Below the pieces are notes generated by a model that saw only the letters and a program-made list of their open reading frames with translations, was not told where the DNA came from and searched no databases. This document shows, piece by piece, positions 49,101 to 60,159 of a stretch of 64,000 nt of DNA. Every line of letters begins with the position of its first letter. Within the stretch, counting starts at the first letter, position 1. The position numbers were made by a program, and so were the translations under genes. Source of the stretch: Amaranthus tricolor (taxonomy: Eukaryota; Streptophyta; Magnoliopsida; Caryophyllales; Amaranthaceae). The stretch spans positions 9,068,811 through 9,132,810 of the forward strand of contig NC_080059.1 in NCBI RefSeq assembly GCF_026212465.1, in the 5' to 3' direction.

Positions 49101-50934
49101 GTTGTAATAAATTTGTTTTAAGCTTGTCATATATGCATGCCATTGCTCTTTTGCTTTTTAGAATTTTGATCTTTCGTTGTAGACAAAAATGCACTGCGTG
49201 TGCCATAAACCAATGAACGTCACTATTTTTTGTATAATGCAACTTCAAAAGTAAAGAGACCATCTAGGTTGTTTGTAGGGTTATAAAGCCCACAAGAATC
49301 TACATAAGAGGTGTCAAACGACGGCCTCCTACTAGCTTAAAAAGTGATCACTGAGGTCACCTCGTTCTCACTGATCTTCTCCTGCTCTTGGTTCATCCAT
49401 CTGAAATTCGTATCATATTACGATGTACACACTTGGACATTGACATCTTTGTTGAAAGTTTTTTCAGTTTATAAGGAGGTTGAAAGTTGAGATTCCTCAT
49501 ATAAATTTACACGATTGATCTCACTGCTATGTTCTTATAATATGCATGTCCAACATTAACTAAAATGCATTTTGTGGACGAATAGAGTAATCTTGTAACA
49601 AGTTGTCATCCTTAGAAAAAAGTTTGGAAGTTGGGTTAAATCTTGTTAGTTTTCCAATTTAAATGTCAGTTTTATTTTGTGTCAAACTTTAATTCGACCA
49701 TTAGATATAGAAGAAAACATGCTTCAATTTGTTACAAAATCAGAAGATCCTTGTGTAGCTAATTTGATTTTGGGGAAATTGTTAAAAATAAACCAATTTT
49801 TGCTCGATCCGCTGAAAATAAACCTAACTATTGTTGATTTTTAAATAAATCTACCTATTCGGTATAATTGCTGAAAATAAATTCAACTTTTGTTTATTCT
49901 TAATTCTTGACTTATAAAGAAACTTTGAAAATAGTTATAAACAATAGGTGGGTTTATATTTAGCAAATATACTCAATTGGTGGGTTTATTCAAAAATAAA
50001 TAATATATGTGTTTATTTTCAGCGAATCAAGCAAAGGTTGATTTATTATTGTCTATTTACCCTATAATTTTTTTTTTTTTGAAAGAATTTACCCTTTAAT
50101 TTTTAATGGTGTCAGAAAGTAATTTTAGATTTTTTAGGCATACTTTAATTGTGACCGTAGAACTGTAATGATAGAAATATATGTCCAACGTTGATCTAAA
50201 TTTTATCTCAAAAGTCAAACAGTTCCTTTAGTTTACTTGAATAATTTCACTAACATTCATGTTTTGTTTATAGAAGGAAAGTGATAGTTGTTATTGGAGG
50301 GAGGGCTAAATTTAGTGCCACTCATCTTATGAACATTCATTTTTACTTTGTATTTATTGTGATAGTCATTTTTTCTTTCAAATAAATGTGTTTTTTTTAA
50401 CTATAATCTCATACATATATGCAGGGGGATGGTAAAATTGGAGATGGAAAAGCCTCGAGCTTAGAGTTTGATCAAATTTCAGATTTAAGCCAAGTGAGAC
50501 ATTTTACACTTCAGCATGAGAACATATATTACTTTTATTTCTAATCTTTTGGTCAGAGTAATTTTATGATAAGCCAGATCAATGTAACATAAATCGCAAG
50601 TTAATTCGCTTTTTGAATTCGTGATTCGCTCAAAATGACCTTAAAATAGCCCAAACGGACCATGATTCGTTTTTTTGATTCGTGATTCGCAATGAGATTA
50701 GTGAATCATGTGACGGTGAGCCATTGTGGAGAGGATAAAATTATTCAGAATAAGCTCCAGAACGGATGGCCTAGCTTGTGACATTAGGTTTTCACATGTT
50801 TATATTACGTTTTCTTGTCTATATTGCAGAGTATGTCAATGATTTACTCTGATTTTGGTGACGAGGAAGATGATGACGCCAATTTTTCAGATAATGATCC
50901 TGTTGACTTCTCAAGTGATGAAGATTACGATTAA
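40101..50934 (+). CDS. CFM3: Three-CRM-domain organelle group II intron splicing factor, probably CFM3
   Basis: CRM (CRS1-YhbY) proteins bind organellar group II introns and promote their splicing; CFM3 acts in chloroplasts and, in some species, mitochondria. Nine exons (40101-40904, 42007-42439, 42522-42652, 46277-46621, 48211-48367, 48477-48769, 48877-48936, 50425-50493, 50830-50934) total 2397 nt, or 798 aa. Residues 1 to about 60 are a Ser/Lys-rich transit peptide, followed by [29 protein letters not shown] (residues 104-122) is the pre-CRM motif. CRM1 spans about 203-290 ([31 protein letters not shown]). CRM2 spans about 391-490 ([30 protein letters not shown]). CRM3 spans about 602-705 ([20 protein letters not shown] with its GxxG loop, [11 protein letters not shown]). 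The C-terminus is acidic. Intron 3 has a GC donor (see findings). An ATG eight codons upstream (40077) is possible, but [11 protein letters not shown] is the likelier start. CFM3 rather than CFM2 or CRS1 is inferred from the pre-CRM motif and the tail. Confidence 0.9.
40922..41218 (+). mobile_element. TRIM-like units at the start of CFM3 intron 1
   Basis: It uses the same LTR landmarks as at 33.4-33.9 kb and 62.4 kb. A short LTR-like segment (TGAGTATATAACATATTCTG-like, ending in GGTTCCTTGACA) is followed by TGATATCAGATG as the primer-binding-site remnant. Further LTR starts lie at 41079 and 41149, the last ending in GGTTCCTTGA near 41218. It begins only about 17 bases after the exon 1 donor. 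Confidence 0.55.
43172..43257 (+). other. Exon-like open segment inside CFM3 intron 3
   Basis: A segment bounded by CGCAG and G|GTAAGC is open in one frame and reads [20 protein letters not shown]. The GADxxLPVxIY pattern recalls the VPS9 domain of Rab5-type exchange factors. It is 86 bases long, does not fit the CFM3 reading frame and would disrupt CRM2. It could be a captured gene fragment or chance. Confidence 0.25.
44251..44561. mobile_element. MITE in CFM3 intron 3 (CCGTTTGGT type)
   Basis: The left end GGCCCGTTTGGTAGGTGGTA and the inverted right end GGCCTGCTTGGTTAGTGGTA pair, and both continue into GGTAATGGGAATGA. It is the same family as 23833-24147. No coding capacity. Confidence 0.65.
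47651..47878. mobile_element. Stowaway MITE in CFM3 intron 4
   Basis: The right end inverted reads CTCCCTCCGTCCCATGAATT, the textbook Stowaway terminus. The left end CTTCCTCTGTCCTCTTTGAT is its diverged partner. TA flanks both sides, the target duplication expected of this Tc1/mariner-derived group. Confidence 0.8.
49772..50062. mobile_element. MITE in CFM3 intron 7
   Basis: The arms correspond in inverse orientation. The left has GGGGAAATTGTTAAAAATAA, a GAT(C)CGCTGAAAATAAAC block and a second GCTGAAAATAAA block. The right has the inverse TAGGGTAAATAGACAATAAT, GATTCGCTGAAAATAAAC and GCTAAATATAAAC. The interior is AT-rich and non-coding. Confidence 0.65.
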
Positions 50935-51191
50935 TATTTCCATTGAGGAATTCCGGAACCAATTGTCAAAATAGACGCCATTGCTGAAGTCTCAAATGAA
51001 GGTAAGCAGAATGTTGTAGCCTAAGCCTCCTTTGTTCCCGTGCATATCGCTTCTGCGACTTTTTCATTTAAAAATCTTAGCTGATGTTGCTGATTGTTTA
51101 GTAGTTGAGAGTTTTTATATTTATTTTTATTTATTTTTATTTATTTTTATTTTATGCTATCACTTAGTGAATTCTTTTTTGCCTGTAGTAA
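50935..51191. other. CFM3 3' UTR, possibly containing an intron
   Basis: After the stop codon the sequence stays moderately GC-rich up to about 51000, where AATGAAG|GTAAGCAG offers a strong donor. A pyrimidine-rich tract ending in TCTGCAG at 53572-53578 could be its acceptor, with a poly(A)-signal-like CAATAAATT near 53768. The transcript end is therefore uncertain. A simple ATTTATTTTT repeat lies at about 51118-51160. Confidence 0.35.
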
Positions 51192-51333
51192 ATAGAGGCG
51201 TTCAAAAATACCGGATCCGAGTTATCAGATTTGGAATAATTTATCGGAACCAGATCATGAATTTTGCTATCCGAAAAACCGTATTTTCAGATCCGGATAG
51301 ATCTGGTATCCGGTTTTGAACATCCCTAGAGTA
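51192..51333. repeat. Short inverted repeat (GTTCAAAA...CCGGAT type)
   Basis: GAGGCGTTCAAAAATACCGG near the left is mirrored by the inverted GGGATGTTCAAAACCGGATA at the right, with CCGGATCCG and TCCGGATAG motifs between. It is a small dispersed plant repeat with no coding capacity. Confidence 0.5.
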
Positions 51334-51528
51334 ACTACTGAAACTGGGGACATGGAGTTTGAGTTTCCATATCTGCAAAAAGAAAATTGAAAAAAAAAAG
51401 TATATTAAAAAAACCTCTTAAGACACAATCCTATAAGAAAGAGTAGTGATTTAATGCTGACTAAAGTTAGTGCATGCATTGTACTTTGTTACTGAAATCC
51501 ATATTTCAATATAGCTTGTATTATACTC

Positions 51529-52068
51529 CCTTTGTTCCAGTCATTTAGCATCATTTGCTATTTAGGTTCGTCCCAATCATTTTGCATCCTTTTTATTTTT
51601 GGATTTGAACAACGACCCACCACTTTCTATTAATCTTAATCATACATTTTAACTTTCTTTTACTCTTAACCATACATTTTAACTCTATTTTAATTTTATC
51701 CATACAATTCTTTTTCTCTTTTCATTCATCACCAAATATCCACCTTTTTCTTAAAAAACACCGTATTTCTCTTTGATGTTATTTCATCTGTTGTGTTATT
51801 TCTTAAATAACACTTCCCTTTTCTTTCATCCCAAATTAGTTCTATTGTTACTATTTTTGGCATGAACCAATCACTTGTTTAGTATTTCTTACTTTTCTCC
51901 TTTAACCCATCTTTTTTTTTCTATCTTACTATTCTCTTTCCTTTTATGGCCCACATGCCTACTACTTACTAAGAAAGTTACATGACTATCTGTATCCTTA
52001 ATTAAATAACAAATGATAACTACACATCAACTTACCTTCTAGAACTAATCTAGGGCACTTGGAGTATA
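51529..52068. mobile_element. One or two Stowaway-like MITEs downstream of CFM3
   Basis: The left part starts TACTCCCTTTGTTCCAGTCA. A second terminus-like segment (CATCCCAAATTAGTTCTATT) lies at about 51828. The right end inverted reads TACTCCAAGTGCCCTAGATT with TTAGTTCTAGAAG, pairing best with the second. Interpreted as two adjacent or nested elements, the first of them incomplete. Confidence 0.45.
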
Positions 52069-54498
52069 TTATTTGTTGATTACATGAAATATACATAGAT
52101 TTTAGTGCCTTTATATTGCATTGTTATAAGTGAGAATAGAAAAGGAATAGGGAAGATAGGAAAGAGGGTATGTGGCCTTACTCCATTCACCATTGTGGCA
52201 CATTATTAACCATCACATTATTCACCATTGGCCTTACTGATATTGGATGCCAAGCTGGTAAACATAGCAAATATTTTCACAAAAGTATGAAGGCTGCTAC
52301 ATTGTTCATTGTTGTATGGTTTCTGTGGGCCATGTTGTTATTTGGTGTGAGATTAGCACAACCTCTTAGGTGCTAGTCAAGATAAGACAGAAATGAACAA
52401 GGGAATGAAGATTTATAGCTTATTAAAATTTATGTTTTCTTCATAAGAAATTCTGTCAAAATGAAAAGAAAATGATTTCTTGGTTTAAGAAGCCTATTAA
52501 ATAATAGAGAAATCTAGAACTAGGAGACTACAAAAAAAAAATTGTTTTCACAAATATTTTTAATGTCTATGAAGCTAAATGGATGCGAACTAGCTTAATT
52601 GGTAATTTCATGTATTGTGATACCTGTAACCTGGGAATAGAGATCAAATTTTGCCTACCATTTCCTTGTGGCCGTCTCTAGAACCGAAAAAGTGTTTGAA
52701 CCTAATTTTGAAATAAAACTATATGAAACAACACTTTTGGAAGGATTTAGTTGAGGTGGGTTAATTTATATCATTTACATAGGTAATTAGTTGGTGGCAG
52801 TTTGAATGGGGGTGGTAGGGGCAAATTCGAGCTATTGTGTAGGAGTATGCGATTATGAAGTAAGAATGGCGTGCAAAAACTATATAAGATTTAATTGATG
52901 CTGGTAAACAGATACTTATAGAAAATGTAAAACTCGTCCTATTTCCAAGCATGGAAAACTGAAGAAAAACTCCCCCGCAATGAAGAGAAAACTTGTATTA
53001 AATGTAAGGGCATACATAAAAATTTAGTTTTACATAGTTCTTCTAAATCGGTAATTTTACTTGGATTAGTCGTAACTAGTGGAAGTATTCATTATAGTGT
53101 GCACTGTCTGTCGGTTCTTCGTGTACCGATCTTATACTACGTATGACTGATTACATTGAGAGTAAAAAGTGGTAACGTTTACCAAAAGAGAAAATGAGGC
53201 AAAATCACAATTCATGCAGATTACCAAACGTGTTAGTAGTGTAAAATCACATGAACGAAGGGAGTATTATCGATTACATGTTAAGAATCCTGTAAAATGT
53301 ATGATCGTTTCATGCATACTTTTGATGGGTAGTTTTTGTATTCTACCAACATTATTTCAAGTTTTATGAATGCAGTCGTAACGAGAAACTCCAAGGGCAT
53401 GATATAGGTGACCTTCATATTTCGTTATAGGCAAAAGAAACCTAGTAGTCTCCTCCCTCGCCCCTACAGAAATCCCGGAAACACCCTCTACTCCATGATC
53501 AACCAAATTTGTTCATTATTGCTGTCTACAGATCACTCTTTTGATTCGTTTTTGTTGTTTCTGTTTTAAATCTGCAGCATGACACGGAGATTGCGGAGCA
53601 GGATGTTTGTACGTGTATATACGAGGATTGTGTTCCTGTATGATCGTGGGAAACCTTCTACAGCTTTATGGTAACCTGATCTGTCGTGTGCATTCCTGGA
53701 GATTTACTAATGTACATCTCCTTGATAGTGTGACATGAAAATTAGTTAGCTTGTCCTCTTTTATTAGCAATAAATTAGCCTATGTTTTTCTCCAACAAAC
53801 GCTCTTTTCATTCGGGGTCATTATGCCGTCGTTAGATTGGTATGCGCGAGTTTATCATCTTGATTCTTGATATTGTTGCTATCAAAATATAAGTATGAGA
53901 CAGAGTAAAGAGATAGTAAGAATTACCTGTTTTGGGACCTAGAGACCCCAATGAAAGACATTAGGGCTCTCTTAAGTTCAGTCTGAAACTCGATCAACCC
54001 AACCCAACCCAACCAACCCGTCATGGGGCATGCGGGCCAAAGTCCATCAAATAATCCGATTCGGTGTCTGGTGTCACCCAATGACATCACCTGTATAGAA
54101 TGAATACCCTTGAAATTCACTAAATGAGGCAAGTATTTTATGTAATGTCATATCCATCAAATTACTTTATCTAGGATTCCAGCAATTTTCTCCCAATTAG
54201 AATTTAAAAATTAAGATTGGACAACTTAAAAAAGAGGGAAAAAGGTAACCTACTTATAAGTTTATAGGAGGTTTACTACCAAATCAATTGGTAATAGTAG
54301 AATTTACTACTTAAAAGTTTATAAAGTGGTATACATTGGATGTGAGATAATTCACATGTGGACAATAATGAACACTTCAATACTATCTATGTGACTTTCG
54401 ATTTTTAGACCACCAGAAAGGGTTACAAACCTAATGGGAAAGTACATCCAATTAAAGGCCTTTTAACCAATAGTTATATCAAATGCTCAGTTATAAAG
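52069..54498. other. Gene-free stretch between CFM3 and RTF2 (part 1)
   Basis: No convincing coding region. It may contain the second half of the CFM3 3' UTR (about 53579-53790). An (AACCC)-like repeat patch lies at 53997-54018. The remainder is AT-rich and not recognised. Confidence 0.35.
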
Positions 54499-54715
54499 AC
54501 CCAATAACGAATCGGGCTCTAATACTATGTCAAGAAAATCAACTAGGCCAAAAACTTAAAATGGTGGTAGAAATCTTAAGATATGTTACATATTGTGAAA
54601 TGCACCTCTTACGAAAACTTTGGGGCAGAATCATGAATGCAACACACATCCCTAGCTTTAAATATTCCACTAGAAATGAGGGATGAAGGAAATTCGAACC
54701 CGTGACCTAAAATTA
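54499..54715 (-). mobile_element. TRIM-related fragment, minus strand
   Basis: On the minus strand it reads TTTTTGGCCTAGTTGATTTT then CTTGACATAGTATTAGAGCC, that is an LTR end followed by the primer-binding-site remnant. At the other end is GTCACGGGTTCGAATTTCCT, the sequence that follows the primer site in the other copies. It is diverged and incomplete. Confidence 0.4.
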
Positions 54716-56426
54716 TGTTGGCTTCTGTTAAAAGATTAGCAATGAGTCAAGATAGTGGATTACAATTTTTTGATCTAACCGTAAAATCAGACACCGTCAA
54801 AATGGGATACTAACTTAAAGAAACATATTATAACAAACTCATATCAATTTGGAAAGAAATTGATAGAAGAATGTCTAACCCAATCATATACAACCAAATC
54901 ATTAAACAAAATAGTTTGTATCACTTTCTTATTGGCTTAGATACACTTGACAAAATCGAATGGACTTACACAATAAAGATCCACTTTTCAAAATTAAAAC
55001 AACATATACAACATATTAGACAAGGACTAACAGCAAAATCATTCAACCAATGTTCTAGCGATAAAAGTCATTTTTGGTGGACCTCATTGTGGAGGAACAC
55101 GTCACACAAAAGGAGGTGTTTGAATGTTGTGAGTCATCTGAAGTGATAGTCAAATCACATAATGCAGGTAAGAAATGGACGAGAAAAACACATCAACATC
55201 GGTGATTTAAGTAATACCAATGACAAAAAAATTAATTGCGCATCAATGAGATGAAAAACCAATTGTGAGCCATAGAAAGAATTAGAAGAAATTTAAGGTA
55301 TTGTCTTCATAGAAAAGAAAAATAAATTATTCCATTGAATCTGTACAAAAAGTACATAAAATCTCCATTTTTCTTTCCTTTTAAAAGTCGACCAAAAATA
55401 TAAAATAAAACCATTTTCAAAAAGCCTATCCTATGTTCTAAAAAAATAGATTTTTTTTTATGAATTACTGACACATGATTTATGATTCAATAGATTTTAT
55501 ATACTCATTAAAATCAAAAACAAGTTTTGATATAACGACCAATGGGGAACATATGGATGTCTAAGTGAGTAGAAAATAATAAAATTGCTTCACAATGTCA
55601 CCTAAGTAATTGTCTTTCGTTCAAATTTGTCTCACAAACTACTATATATTAGCCAATTTACCAAAGAATTAAAATGCAATGTCCAAAAAACCTAATGATT
55701 GTATTGTTCAACATGTTTAAACGGAAAACTGAAAAAGATGGATTGAAGAACCCACAACTACATCGTCAAAATGCTACTTAGGTCCCGATTACTTCAGTTG
55801 ATTTTTTCTAATTTAACTTATTTTTATTGATTGAAACAAAAACTGATTGTAAATGATTTATTGATTATAACTAATTTTTAGTTATAAAATTATAATTGAA
55901 TTTTACAGATAAAACTAATTTTTACTTATTAAAATAGATTTTTTACTGATTGTAATATTAATTGTAATTGATTTTTACTAATTATAACTAATTTTTATAA
56001 TTAAATATATTTTTAAGATAAATTAAATAAGATAGAATAACTTTTACTTGGTTACTTGGAGGTTGTTTGAATCACAGAAAACAAGAGCAATTCATGAAAC
56101 TAGCTACTTTTGTGGTTTATATTTTATTTTTTCTTTAATTTTTGTTAAGTGGACTATTTAATTTATATATTTAATATATTTCTGATAGACCGTCTCTCGG
56201 TTCAACTTTATTAATTATAAATATAAATATACATTTGACGAATTGTCTTTTTCTCAATACACTTTCTGTTCTGTTCAACACAATTCAATCAAACACCGAG
56301 ACGACCACCATCCCATTGTTACTCCATAATTTGGGAAGGTTGCAGCTTCCTGCATCGCTTCATATCCTCATCTTTCTCCTTGAAGATTGTTTTCTGGAGA
56401 ATTTGAGATTTCGAATTCACTAAGTA
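54716..56426. other. Gene-free stretch upstream of RTF2
   Basis: AT-rich with no recognised gene. At 55795-56010 is the sister of the short-period repeat at 34435-34640. A TATA-like TTATAAATATAAATATA at about 56216-56232 and a T/C-rich leader before the ATG make 56200-56426 the probable RTF2 core promoter and 5' UTR. Confidence 0.4.
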
Positions 56427-57515
56427 ATGGATCAATTGCAGGTTTTCATTCGATACCCTAATCTTCAAATCCCAAATCGTGCCCTAACCCTAAATTCCAA
56501 CCAAACATGGGCCGATCTTAAGAAATCCCTGCTTTCGTCCTTTAATTCTTCGTCATCAAAATCTGCGTTTGTATTCCTTTCATTGAATGGAAAAATTCTA
56601 GAAGATTCCTCATTTATCGCATCTTCTGAAATCCGCCCTTTTTCAACTATTAACCTTCACTTTAAACTACGAGGCGGTGGAGGCGATGGCGGCGCTACTG
56701 GTGCTGAATCTAGAGATTGCTACCTTAACATGTACGCCGAGAAAAAGCCCGATAAAGTTGACCCGAATGAGAAGCGGATATCCAAATGGACTACTTGTGC
56801 CCTTTCTTTCGAACCCTTGAAGCCGCCGTGCGTGATTGATCGTCTTGGAAACTTATTCAACAAGGAAGCCATTGTTAAAGCTCTCCTGGCCAAGAGTTTG
56901 CCTAAACCCTTTTCGCTTTATATCAAGGGTTTGAAGGATTTGATTCCTATTCGTTTGGATTCATCCGATTCCGGATTTCAGTGCCCAATTTCTGGGTTCG
57001 AATTCAATGGGAAGTACAAATTTTTCGCCTTAATCAAATGTGGGCATGTTTTGAGTGCCAAGGCCATCAAGGAGGTTAAATCTTCTGCCTGTCTTGTATG
57101 TCATCAAGAGTTTGAAGAAAGTGATAAGATTCCCATCAACGGTACTGATGAGGAGGTTGAAATTCTAAGAGAAAGGATGATTCAGTTGAAGGAGCAACAG
57201 AAGGCTACTGCTGGTAAGGTGAAGAAGTCTAAATCCAAACAACCCAATGATGCTTTGGATTCAGGTTCGGATCATAAATTGATTGGCAAAAAGCATGTTA
57301 TTGATGGTGGTAGTATTACTAAGCCCAAGCTGAACCCTAATCTTCCTAATGCTGCTCCAAATTCAAAAGGTCCTCCAGTTAAGAGATTTAAAGCTGTTGA
57401 TATTGCACCCCCTAATGCTAATAAGGAAATTTATGCTTCAATTTTTACTTCTTCCAAGAAATCTGATTTTAAAGAGACCTATTCTTGTAGATCATTGCCT
57501 TTAGGTCGAAATTAG
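56427..57515 (+). CDS. RTF2: Replication termination factor 2 (RTF2) with N-terminal ubiquitin-like domain
   Basis: Rtf2 proteins are nuclear, carry an atypical RING, and act at stalled replication forks and in pre-mRNA splicing. The Arabidopsis protein is reported as an essential splicing-related factor. This is a single uninterrupted 362-aa frame. Residues 1 to about 82 form a ubiquitin-like fold, with AFVFLSLNGKILEDSSFI corresponding to the ubiquitin beta3-beta4 region. They end in LRGGGG (81-86), which resembles the ubiquitin C-terminus. The Rtf2 core starts near residue 97 (CYLNMYAEKKPDKVDPNEKR), with Cys124 and Cys135 in WTTCALSFEPLKPPCVIDRL. The RING-like set then has Cys186 (FQCPISG), Cys205/His207 (KCGHVLS) and Cys222/Cys225 (CLVC). 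The tail is Lys/Ser/Pro-rich and ends KEIYASIFTSSKKSDFKETY...GRN, the conserved C-terminal motif. The start codon lies directly after the leader and opens the ubiquitin-like strand. Confidence 0.95.
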   Translation: MDQLQVFIRYPNLQIPNRALTLNSNQTWADLKKSLLSSFNSSSSKSAFVFLSLNGKILEDSSFIASSEIRPFSTINLHFKLRGGGGDGGATGAESRDCYLNMYAEKKPDKVDPNEKRISKWTTCALSFEPLKPPCVIDRLGNLFNKEAIVKALLAKSLPKPFSLYIKGLKDLIPIRLDSSDSGFQCPISGFEFNGKYKFFALIKCGHVLSAKAIKEVKSSACLVCHQEFEESDKIPINGTDEEVEILRERMIQLKEQQKATAGKVKKSKSKQPNDALDSGSDHKLIGKKHVIDGGSITKPKLNPNLPNAAPNSKGPPVKRFKAVDIAPPNANKEIYASIFTSSKKSDFKETYSCRSLPLGRN

Positions 57516-57965
57516 TTTCTTTTTGCTCTTTATGATGTAACTGATTGCAAATTTGTGTCTCAAGACTTTGTTATGTTCATTTGTATGCAATGTGATTTGG
57601 GTTCAAAAGTTTGCTTGCTTAATGTTCTTTTTGCAATATTTCAATTTTCATAAATTCTTATATGACTATGTTGAGGGAGAATCATGGTTTAGCCAAGCGA
57701 TTGATGAATTTCCTTTCACCCTAGTGATAATGATTCGATTTTATCCGTATGCAAGGTATATTATCCACATTTTGTCTGGTTGGGAGCCATCAAAATCAAG
57801 TTTTTGACTTCTGGATTAGTGAATGTGAGGATCAGACATATAAAACAGCAGTACAGGAACTGTCTTAGGTATTATTTTAGGAGGAGAAAACTATTTAGTG
57901 CAACACACACGTTGAACCGAGAAGTTACAGAAGGTTAGTGGATTATAATTCGAGCGTAGATCATA
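57516..57965. other. RTF2 3' UTR and spacer
   Basis: T-rich 3' flanking sequence with no recognised gene. A short open frame here has no protein-like character. Confidence 0.45.
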
Positions 57966-58224
57966 CTTCCTCTGTTCCATATTACTTGCACCAAACGAAC
58001 CTTTTGCACTATTCATCATTCGATGGTAATTTATATATTTCGGCTATTATATGAGAAAAAAACATAGTCATGTGGGATTTTGTTTTATTCGTCTCATCGC
58101 ATATTTTCATGATATCAAATTTCTATAATTTTTAGTTATGTATAACTCTAGATATTAGTGATCCGACAAATGCATTGGATTGTGTAAAAATGTGTTTGGT
58201 GCAAGTATTTTGGAACGAAGGATG
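57966..58224. mobile_element. Stowaway-type MITE downstream of RTF2
   Basis: The left end CTTCCTCTGTTCCATATTAC and the inverted right end CATCCTTCGTTCCAAAATAC pair well, and both continue as TTGCACC. TA duplications flank the element (57964-57965 and 58225-58226). No coding capacity. Confidence 0.8.
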
Positions 58225-59256
58225 TATAACCAAAGGGATCGATACATGAATCTAGAGCGTAGAATAGTTCTTATGATCCACTCGTGGAATAAATGTGTAG
58301 TACATGAGTAAACAGTTAAATCAGGAACCTGCGTTTATGGAACATCAGTACATGTGTAAAAGCTTTCATGAGCTATCTGTTTAGTCCAAGTGCTAACCAT
58401 TTGACCATCAAGTAAACATCCATACAAATTACAAAACTTGTACACCAGTTTGAAATGCATTGATTCAAAGGTGCAAATCCTTTTATCCAAGATTTTAAAT
58501 AAGAATTACCGAAAGAAAAATTACGAACTCTTATTCTCTTCAACTCAAAATTCAAAGCTATAGTGTAAAAATAAGGTCGCATCACATTCGGTAGCGTTGT
58601 AAAGGTTATTAAATGAACGAACCGATATTCTCCGCGTTGTAAAAGTGTAAAAGACCAACGTTTTAGGTCGTATCACGAGATATCTTATGGTTTCGGTTGA
58701 TATTTAACTGTTATGATAATCGTATCACCGCTTCGTTACCGCAATGACGACCGTTAGCTCATTTTTACACTATTGCTTGTACCACTTTCCCAGGTAAAAT
58801 CCTGGTTTGATTCTTGCCACCCTCCCATAACCTCCCCTTCCCTAAGCAAAAGGCAAAGCTTGCATGGGTTCACACTTCATCAATGAATGTTGTTACTTGT
58901 TGAGATTATTGAGATGTTATGGTCAAAACATCATGCATATTGATTTAACAATAGTGAAGAAATTTCTTGTTTATTTTAATAAAAGTCAATCGGAAACGGT
59001 CTCATTTATTATCATAAATTTAACATCGCATACATCTAACCCTTTCATCTAATGTTGTGCCACATACTATCACAAAGTTGTAAAAGTTTGTTATTGACAG
59101 AACAAAAATAAGAGATGCATGAAGATGAAACACACAAGAAGCATGTAGGCATAGTCCTCAGCTACTCAAGACTCTCCTTTGTAGTTCCTTCTCATTATAT
59201 TACCCCAAATTTGGCACCATAGATAGTGAACAAGAACCAAAAAATACTTCGAAAAA
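58225..59256. other. Spacer upstream of the lipid-transfer-like gene
   Basis: Around 58590-58770 there is a dispersed repeat with AAAGACCAACG, ATATCTTATGG and CGTTACCGCAATGACGACCG motifs, loosely resembling 13740-13850 (GCGACCGTTATCCCAATCGC). The last 150 bases are the probable promoter and leader of the next gene. No other gene was recognised. Confidence 0.4.
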
Positions 59257-60159
59257 ATGGTGATATTCCCTGGATGTCTTCTAACCAAAATCATCATCAC
59301 TCGGTTGTTATTGCTCGTGTTCTTTGTTAACTTCATCCAATCGCAATTTACTCCAAATGTCTCTTCACCTCCTACAATGGCGGAGTGTGGTCCTCGCCTC
59401 ATTCCACTGGCTCCATGTGCTCCGTTTGTTCAGGGGCAGTCTCCAGATCCAACACAACAGTGCTGCAATAACTTTATTCAGGTGTACAATCAACAGCGAG
59501 GTTGCCTTTGCCTTTTCCTCGATGGGACTGCCTTGGCTTCACTGCCTATCAACACGACCCTCGCTCTTCAATTGCCTGGCATTTGTAGTCCCCAACTCGA
59601 CCCTTCTACGTGCTCACCTACAGGTATTGTATCGCTTTTTAAACTTTACGAATGTTTGAGCACTTCTTCATTATCATATTGTTACAGAAATTGTTTTTTT
59701 TTTATATAGCTAAAATGTCGAATCTGCATTCTATTCTGTGTGACAGGCGGATCAGCGTCTCCTGTATCACCATCATCTCAGATTTCATTCAGAAACAGTC
59801 CGAGTTCTGCCTCTGCAGGTACGATTTCTGGACCTCACTATGTTGCAACATATAGTATCTGAACGGCCCAACCTCTTTGTTATCACTAACAAGGGTAAGG
59901 TTACGCACATCTGACCCCTTTAAACCCGAGTCACTGTATGTTGTTGGGGTAATGAAATGTCGTTATGGCCGGACAAAATCGTGTGCTTGTTTGATAACTA
60001 CTAGTTTTCTGATTTGTAGGGGCACCAACTGTAGCAGTTGCACCACGGCCCAGCACTGTGAGGTTCGGTTTAGGTACGAGTTCAGCAAACAAACTAGTCG
60101 GGCGTCACTGGGGAGTCGTCGCAGCAGTGATCTTTCTATTCTTTGAAAAGTTCTTTTGA
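59257..60159 (+). CDS. GPI-anchored non-specific lipid-transfer-like protein (LTPG)
   Basis: This family binds lipids in the apoplast or cell wall and often takes part in cuticle, suberin or pollen-wall lipid export. Three exons (59257-59623, 59747-59818, 60020-60159) total 579 nt, or 192 aa. Residues 1-29 are a secretory signal peptide ending FFVNFIQS. The eight-cysteine motif is complete: C44, C54, C69-C70, C83-x-C85, C110, C119, in the C-C-CC-CxC-C-C order. NTT (99-101) is an N-glycosylation sequon. After it comes a Ser/Pro-rich spacer (SASPVSPSSQ). The C-terminal hydrophobic tail WGVVAAVIFLFFEKFF suits GPI-anchor attachment, probably at a small residue in the GTSSANK region. Intron 2 contains a dispersed repeat. 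The gene ends about 560 bases from the convergent gene at 60721. The exact LTPG subgroup is not assigned. Confidence 0.9.
59884..59962 (+). repeat. Dispersed repeat in LTPG intron 2
   Basis: It shares AACAAGGGTAAGGTTACGCA, TGACCCC, and TTGGGGTAATGAAAT with the copy at 32761-32866. The two copies are too diverged to be a recent duplication. Confidence 0.45.

Noticed and set aside
54871..55146. 91-codon frame upstream of RTF2
   Set aside because: Lys/Ile/His-rich AT-biased translation without motif, splice partner or neighbour support.
59166..59402. Minus-strand frame overlapping the lipid-transfer-like gene start
   Set aside because: Antisense shadow of the signal-peptide exon. The plus strand has the complete eight-cysteine motif.
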